Source: DYFT01 sp041695085
Lineage (GTDB): Bacteria; Bacteroidota; Ignavibacteria; UBA10030
Reading direction: 5' to 3'
Assembly (NCBI GenBank): GCA_041695085.1
Contig: JBGFRO010000004.1
Span: 1-64,000, forward strand
DNA length: 64,000 bases
Shown here: positions 59,534-64,000 of the stretch, in pieces
How the letters are laid out: every line of letters begins with the position of its first letter
How positions within the stretch are numbered: the first letter of the stretch is position 1
Notes under the pieces: model-generated
Told to the model about the DNA's origin: nothing
Database searches by the model: none
The model's input: the letters and a program-made list of their open reading frames with translations, nothing else
Position numbers and translations under genes: made by a program

Positions 59534-62167
59534 TTACTGGACGACATCCGCGCGCACCCGCGTGACGAATTCAACCACGCCGCGCTGATCAAGGCCAACC
59601 TCAACAACATCCCCTTCGTTCAATGCCCCCGCGAGCAGTTGTTCGGAGAGCTTGTTGATGATGTACTTCTGAATAACCCGTTTCAGCGGCCGCGCTCCGA
59701 AGGTGGGATCATAACCGATCTTGCCAAGCCACTCTTTTACCTCTTCCGTAAAATCCAATTGAATATTCTTCGCCGCAACCATCTGTTCTACCTGCTTGAG
59801 CTGGAGGTTGACGATCTCTTTGATCTCCGTCATGGTCAGCGGCTTGAAGAGAATGATTTCATCAATGCGATTCAAGAATTCGGGACGAATCGTCTGCCGC
59901 AGCAAGTCGAACAGCTTTACACGGAGGTCGCCCATCAAATCGTCGCGGTTCGCCTCGCTCATATACTGCAACTTCTCCTGGATCAAATGAGATCCAAGGT
60001 TGGAGGTCATAATGATAATGGTGTTCTTGAAATTGACCGTTCGACCTTTGCTATCCGTCAGTCTCCCTTCATCCAAGACCTGAAGCAAGACGTTGAACAC
60101 CTCCGGATGCGCTTTTTCGATCTCATCGAGCAGCACCACCGAGTACGGTTTTCGGCGTACGGCCTCTGTCAATTGACCTCCCTCTTCATATCCAACGTAG
60201 CCCGGGGGCGCACCGATGAGTCGGGAAACCGAGAACTTTTCCATGTACTCGCTCATATCGATGCGCACCATCGCATTCTCATCGTTGAATAAGAACTCAG
60301 CCAACGCCCGTGCCAGCTCCGTTTTGCCGACACCGGTGCTACCCAGAAAGATGAATGATCCGATAGGGCGCTTTTCGTCCTGCAGGCCTGCGCGACTGCG
60401 TCGGATGGCATCTGCAACGGCCTTCACGGCATCCTCCTGATCCACCAGACGCTGGTGAATACGCTCTTCGAGATGCAGCAATTTGGACCGTTCGCTTTCG
60501 AGCATGCGATGGACGGGAATACCGGTCCACTTCGCCACAATCTCGGCAATGTCCTCCGCATCCACTTCCTCCTTGAGCATCTTTCGCTCGCGTTGCACTT
60601 CGGCAAGCTTGGCAGAGGCGTCTCTGACTCTCTTTTCAAGATTGGCAATCACGCCGTACCGCAGCTCGGCAACGCGTGCAAGATCTCCTTGCCGTTCTTT
60701 TTGTTCGGCCTCGATTTTGGCCTGTTCAATTTCTTCTTTCATTTTTCGAATCGCTTGGATCAACTCCTTCTCCAGCTGCCAGTGCGCTTTCAATTCGGAT
60801 CGAGTCTGATTCAATTCGGACAATTCCCGTTCGATGTCCTCAAGCCTCGAGCGGGAATCTTCGTCCTTCTCGCGTTTCACGGCCTCCCGTTCGATTTCGA
60901 GTTGTTTGATCCGCCGCTCCACACTATCCAACTCCTCCGGCATCGAATCGATTTCGATGCGAAGTTTCGATGCAGCTTCATCGACCAAATCGATAGCCTT
61001 ATCGGGCAAGAAACGATCCGTTATGTAGCGATGGCTGAGCTGCGCTGCGGCAACAATGGCTCCATCGGTGATGCGCACACCATGATGAACCTCGTAGCGC
61101 TCTTTCAAACCGCGTAAAATCGAAATCGTATCTTCCACACTGGGCTCATCGACCAAGACAGGCTGGAATCGTCGCTCGAGGGCCGGGTCTTTCTCGATAT
61201 GTTTACGGTATTCATCGATGGTGGTCGCACCGATGGCACGCAAATCCCCACGGGCCAAGGCGGGTTTCAGCATGTTCGCGGCGTCCACTGCACCCTGAGC
61301 AGCGCCCGCTCCCACCAAGGTGTGAAGTTCGTCAATGAAGAGAATAATTTCGCCGTTTGACTCAGTGACCTCCTTCAAAACGGCTTTGAGGCGCTCCTCG
61401 AATTGGCCGCGAAAACTTGTACCTGCTACCAGCGCCCCCATGTCGAGAGCAATAATCCGCTTCGTTTTCAGATTCTCCGGCACATCCCCTTGCACAATGC
61501 GATGAGCGATGCCTTCTGCAATAGCGGTCTTACCGACTCCGGGGTCTCCAATCAAAACCGGATTATTCTTTGTCCGACGGGAAAGAACTTGAAGGACACG
61601 CCGGATCTCATCTTCACGGCCGATCACCGGATCGAGCTTCCCTTTCCGTGCCAGATCGTTTAAATCCCGACCAAACCGTTGGAGAGCTTGGTACTTTTCC
61701 TCCGGTGTCTGGTCTGTGACACGTTGGGTGCCGCGGACATCCTTTAGAGCTCGATAGAGAGCATCTTTCGTGACACCCTGATCGAGCAACAGACGCGCAG
61801 CGCTCGTTTTCCCCTGCAGCAATCCGAGCAAGAGATGTTCCGTGCTGATGTATTCGTCCTTCAGCTGTGCCGCTTCTTTCTGTGCGAATTCGAACACCTG
61901 AGCAAGTGATTGGGAAATGTACTGATTCCCCACCGCCGCACCCTGCAACTTCGGAAGCTTCTCCAGCGCTTCATTGATCTTGATCTTCAGGAAGTTGACG
62001 TTGACCCCCACTTTCTGAAGAAGGGGGAGGACAATACCTTCGCTATCCTGCACAAGCGCCGCAAGCAGATGCTCGGGTTCAATCGCCTGATTGCTATAAC
62101 TCGAGGCGATCTCTTGTGCATTTTGAACAGCTTCTTGAGATTTAATGGTGAATTTGTTGAAATTCAT
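59534..62167 (-). CDS. clpB: ATP-dependent chaperone ClpB
   Basis: Hsp100 disaggregase of 877 aa. The N-terminal Clp repeat domain (NFNKFTIKSQEAVQNAQEIA...), AAA-1 with GDPGVGKTAIAEG, a middle coiled-coil domain (about 400-525, rich in Glu/Arg) and AAA-2 with GSTGVGKTELARAL are in order. The C-terminus has the D2 small domain. It works with DnaK, whose gene lies upstream on the same strand. No ClpP-binding IGL/F loop is expected in ClpB. Confidence 0.97.
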   Translation of the reverse strand: MNFNKFTIKSQEAVQNAQEIASSYSNQAIEPEHLLAALVQDSEGIVLPLLQKVGVNVNFLKIKINEALEKLPKLQGAAVGNQYISQSLAQVFEFAQKEAAQLKDEYISTEHLLLGLLQGKTSAARLLLDQGVTKDALYRALKDVRGTQRVTDQTPEEKYQALQRFGRDLNDLARKGKLDPVIGREDEIRRVLQVLSRRTKNNPVLIGDPGVGKTAIAEGIAHRIVQGDVPENLKTKRIIALDMGALVAGTSFRGQFEERLKAVLKEVTESNGEIILFIDELHTLVGAGAAQGAVDAANMLKPALARGDLRAIGATTIDEYRKHIEKDPALERRFQPVLVDEPSVEDTISILRGLKERYEVHHGVRITDGAIVAAAQLSHRYITDRFLPDKAIDLVDEAASKLRIEIDSMPEELDSVERRIKQLEIEREAVKREKDEDSRSRLEDIERELSELNQTRSELKAHWQLEKELIQAIRKMKEEIEQAKIEAEQKERQGDLARVAELRYGVIANLEKRVRDASAKLAEVQRERKMLKEEVDAEDIAEIVAKWTGIPVHRMLESERSKLLHLEERIHQRLVDQEDAVKAVADAIRRSRAGLQDEKRPIGSFIFLGSTGVGKTELARALAEFLFNDENAMVRIDMSEYMEKFSVSRLIGAPPGYVGYEEGGQLTEAVRRKPYSVVLLDEIEKAHPEVFNVLLQVLDEGRLTDSKGRTVNFKNTIIIMTSNLGSHLIQEKLQYMSEANRDDLMGDLRVKLFDLLRQTIRPEFLNRIDEIILFKPLTMTEIKEIVNLQLKQVEQMVAAKNIQLDFTEEVKEWLGKIGYDPTFGARPLKRVIQKYIINKLSEQLLAGALNEGDVVEVGLDQRGVVEFVTRVRADVVQ

Positions 62168-62291
62168 AAGGCCTCACTGTCTTATCTTTGGGGTTTTCCG
62201 CCACGCGTCATTTGGACTCGACGCGGAAATTGCTCCACTTCCGAAATCTCCGACCTCCTACAGAACCACCTCAACACTACCATATCTTTCA

Positions 62292-62330
62292 CCTAACAAG
62301 ATGAAGACGATTTGTTCATTCTTGTTTAGG
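62292..62330. promoter_or_regulatory. Imperfect palindrome upstream of clpB
   Basis: CCTAACAAGATGAA (62292-62305) faces TTCATTCTTGTTTAGG (62315-62330), matching with two single-base bulges around a 9-bp spacer, about 125 bp before the clpB start. It could be a heat-shock operator, but does not match the CIRCE consensus. No other feature was recognised in this 318-bp clpB-dnaK gap apart from the dnaK hairpin at 62406. Confidence 0.35.
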
Positions 62331-62405
62331 TTTTTGATGATGGTGTTGAAGGTGAATTGGCTTCTCTCGATTCAACCCACGAAGCTTGCCCTCGAAATGG
62401 GACAC

Positions 62406-62433
62406 AAAAGGCGAGGTGTTTGCCTCGCCTTTT
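62406..62433. terminator. Hairpin downstream of dnaK
   Basis: AAAAGGCGAGG (62406-62416) and CCTCGCCTTTT (62423-62433), an 11-bp stem with a 6-base loop, 53 bp after the dnaK stop. The arm ends in TTTT on both strands, so it can act as a terminator for dnaK (minus) and perhaps also in the plus direction. Confidence 0.7.
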
Positions 62434-62486
62434 GAGATGACGGCAGAGCTCTACCCGCCGTCCATTCCGAATGGAACGAGGGTGAC

Positions 62487-64000
62487 TTACTTGTCGTCAA
62501 CGACCTCGAAGTCGGCATCCTCGACCTTCTTCCCTTGATCGCCGGCGGCTTGCTGCTGCGCGCCGGTCGCCCCTGCCTGCGGTCCCGCCTGCTGCTGAGT
62601 CCCCCCTGCAGCACGGGCATACTCGTACATCTTCGTCGAGGCCTCGTTCCAAGCATTGTTCAGGGCTTCCATCTTCGATTTGATGTCGTTGATATTTCCT
62701 CCTTTGATTGCCTCTTCCAACGCGTTGGCCGCGCTCTCGACCTTCGACTTGACATCGGCCGGCATCTTGTCTCCAAGGTCCTTCATTTGCTTTCTTGTCT
62801 GGAAGACAAGGTGATCGGCCTGGTTCTTGGTCTCGATCTCTTCTTTCCGCTTCTTGTCTTCGGCAGCGTGTGCTTGGGCATCGGCTTTCATCTTCTCGAC
62901 TTCCTCCTTGCTCAAGCCGCTGGAAGACGTGATTCGAATGCTCTGTTCTTTATTGGTGGCCTTATCCTTTGCCGAGACGTGCAAGATACCGTTTGCGTCG
63001 ATATCGAAGGTCACTTCAATTTGCGGCACCCCACGCGGCGCGGGAGGGATACCGTCGAGATGGAACCGACCGAGCGTCCGGTTATCTACCGCCATTGGGC
63101 GCTCGCCTTGCAAGACGTGGATTTCGACCGAAGGCTGGTTGTCTGACGCCGTCGAGAAAATCTCGCTCTTACGAGTCGGGATGGTCGTGTTCGCCGGGAT
63201 CATCGGCGTCATCACGCCGCCCAACGTCTCGATGCCGAGTGTCAGCGGAGTGACATCGAGCAACAGAACGTCGGTCACATCGCCCGACAGGACACCACCC
63301 TGGATCGCGGCGCCGACAGCAACCACTTCATCCGGATTCACTCCTTTGTGTCCCTCTTTGCCGAAGATGTCTTTCACCAACTGCTGAATCCTCGGCACGC
63401 GCGTCATGCCCCCCACAAGGATCACTTCATCAATCTGATTCGGTCGCAAGCCTGCGTCTTTGAGTGCCTTCTCGACCGGCGGAATGCATCGATCAATCAG
63501 GTCCTGTACAAGCTGTTCGAATTTGGCGCGTGTGAGCGTCATATTGAGATGCTTCGGACCCTCTGCGGTCGCCGTGATAAAGGGAAGATTAATCTCTGTC
63601 TGCATCAACTGCGAAAGCTCCATCTTCGCCTTCTCGGCCGCCTCACGCAGACGCTGCAGCGCCATCGGATCTTTGCGGAGATCGATCCCTTCTTGCTTCT
63701 TAAACTCGTCGGCGATGTAATCCAAAATACGTTGGTCAAAGTTGTCACCGCCGAGATGCGTGTCGCCGTTTGTGGACTTCACCTCGAACACGCCATCACC
63801 CAACTCGAGAATCGAGATGTCGAATGTACCACCGCCAAGATCGAACACCGCGACTTTCAAATCCTTCGCTTTTTTGTCCAATCCATATGCCAGCGCAGCC
63901 GCGGTCGGCTCATTGATGATACGCCGCACGTTGAGTCCGGCAATCTCCCCTGCCTCCTTCGTCGCCTGCCGTTGGGCATCGTTGAAGTAGGCAGGTACGG
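62487..64000 (-). CDS. dnaK: Chaperone DnaK (Hsp70), 5' end outside the window
   Basis: The part within the window covers the C-terminal three quarters or so. Translating from the edge gives VPAYFNDAQRQATKEAG and IAGLNVRRIINEPTAAALAYG, the phosphate-binding region of Hsp70 ATPase, so the frame continues past 64000. Downstream are VEIHVLQGERPMA (substrate-binding β domain), the α-helical lid and the Gln/Gly-rich tail ending VEDADFEVVDDK. It is followed by a hairpin at 62406-62433 and clpB. Partial. Confidence 0.97.
   Translation of the reverse strand, partial: VPAYFNDAQRQATKEAGEIAGLNVRRIINEPTAAALAYGLDKKAKDLKVAVFDLGGGTFDISILELGDGVFEVKSTNGDTHLGGDNFDQRILDYIADEFKKQEGIDLRKDPMALQRLREAAEKAKMELSQLMQTEINLPFITATAEGPKHLNMTLTRAKFEQLVQDLIDRCIPPVEKALKDAGLRPNQIDEVILVGGMTRVPRIQQLVKDIFGKEGHKGVNPDEVVAVGAAIQGGVLSGDVTDVLLLDVTPLTLGIETLGGVMTPMIPANTTIPTRKSEIFSTASDNQPSVEIHVLQGERPMAVDNRTLGRFHLDGIPPAPRGVPQIEVTFDIDANGILHVSAKDKATNKEQSIRITSSSGLSKEEVEKMKADAQAHAAEDKKRKEEIETKNQADHLVFQTRKQMKDLGDKMPADVKSKVESAANALEEAIKGGNINDIKSKMEALNNAWNEASTKMYEYARAAGGTQQQAGPQAGATGAQQQAAGDQGKKVEDADFEVVDDK

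Noticed and set aside
62168..62486. CIRCE operator between clpB and dnaK
   Set aside because: No TTAGCACTC / GAGTGCTAA pair in this gap.
1..64000. tRNA, rRNA, tmRNA or SRP RNA genes
   Set aside because: Scanned the intergenic gaps for the T-arm and other conserved sequences; none found except rnpB.

Overview
The window is chromosomal DNA of roughly mid-50s percent GC by eye, about 93 percent coding, from a Gram-negative bacterium that I place in the Bacteroidota/Chlorobiota/Ignavibacteriota (FCB) assemblage. The reasons are the short RpoD lacking region 1.1, the Lgt variant with Cys-His in its signature, a class A RNase P RNA and many lipoprotein, σ54 and FCB-type household genes. The exact phylum is an inference.

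Layout. (1) 0.2-10.5 kb, minus strand: a long tightly packed run that reads (5' to 3') GAF/degenerate-GGDEF sensor, tiny zinc ribbon, deoB, AbrB-like antitoxin, PIN toxin, two EutN/CcmL microcompartment vertex proteins, rpoD, NlpC/P60 lipoprotein, def, fmt, a CopD-like membrane protein, parA, parB. (2) 10.7-18 kb, plus strand: a nucleotidyltransferase/phosphohexomutase-like fusion, PTS IIA, an intergenic region with inverted repeats, hisS, an unknown gene, lgt, a membrane glutaredoxin-like protein, rlmB. (3) 18-37 kb, minus strand: an NtrC-type regulator, an unknown exported protein, an acyl-CoA carboxyltransferase, a 1033-aa MFS/spermidine-synthase-like/TPR fusion, acyl-CoA dehydrogenase, meaB, galE, a type II restriction-modification pair, purD, a glycosyltransferase, an M24 peptidase, guaB, a glutaryl-CoA-dehydrogenase-like enzyme. 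(4) 37-40 kb: a signalling cluster with two minus-strand response regulators and a divergent receiver-HisKA protein that has no ATPase domain. (5) 40-51.7 kb, plus strand: Nif3-like protein, zinc ribbon/coiled coil, RNase HI, rnpB RNA, recJ, yebC, ruvC-ruvA-ruvB, a convergent pseudouridine synthase, an acylating aldehyde dehydrogenase and a 3-methyladenine glycosylase. (6) 51.7-64 kb, minus strand: uvrA, a second copy of a short dispersed repeat, DUF58, rsmB, ftsH, clpB and the 3' part of dnaK.

The most interesting theme is a scattered bacterial microcompartment. The two vertex (pentamer) genes share a tight operon with phosphopentomutase deoB, and 41 kb away there is a CoA-acylating aldehyde dehydrogenase that ends in an amphipathic helix resembling a microcompartment encapsulation peptide. 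Together they suggest a deoxyribose-phosphate (nucleoside salvage) metabolosome in which acetaldehyde released by a deoxyribose-phosphate aldolase is captured as acetyl-CoA. The hexameric shell proteins and the aldolase are not in this window, so this is an inference. A second theme is branched-chain/propionyl-CoA catabolism: carboxyltransferase, acyl-CoA dehydrogenase and MeaB lie close together.

No tRNA, rRNA, CRISPR array, complete insertion sequence or prophage was seen. A 115-bp dispersed repeat with terminal inverted repeats occurs twice (about 14.0 and 54.7 kb). Starts were adjusted from the longest ORF where motif alignment, overlap with the upstream stop, or a Shine-Dalgarno sequence favoured an internal start.
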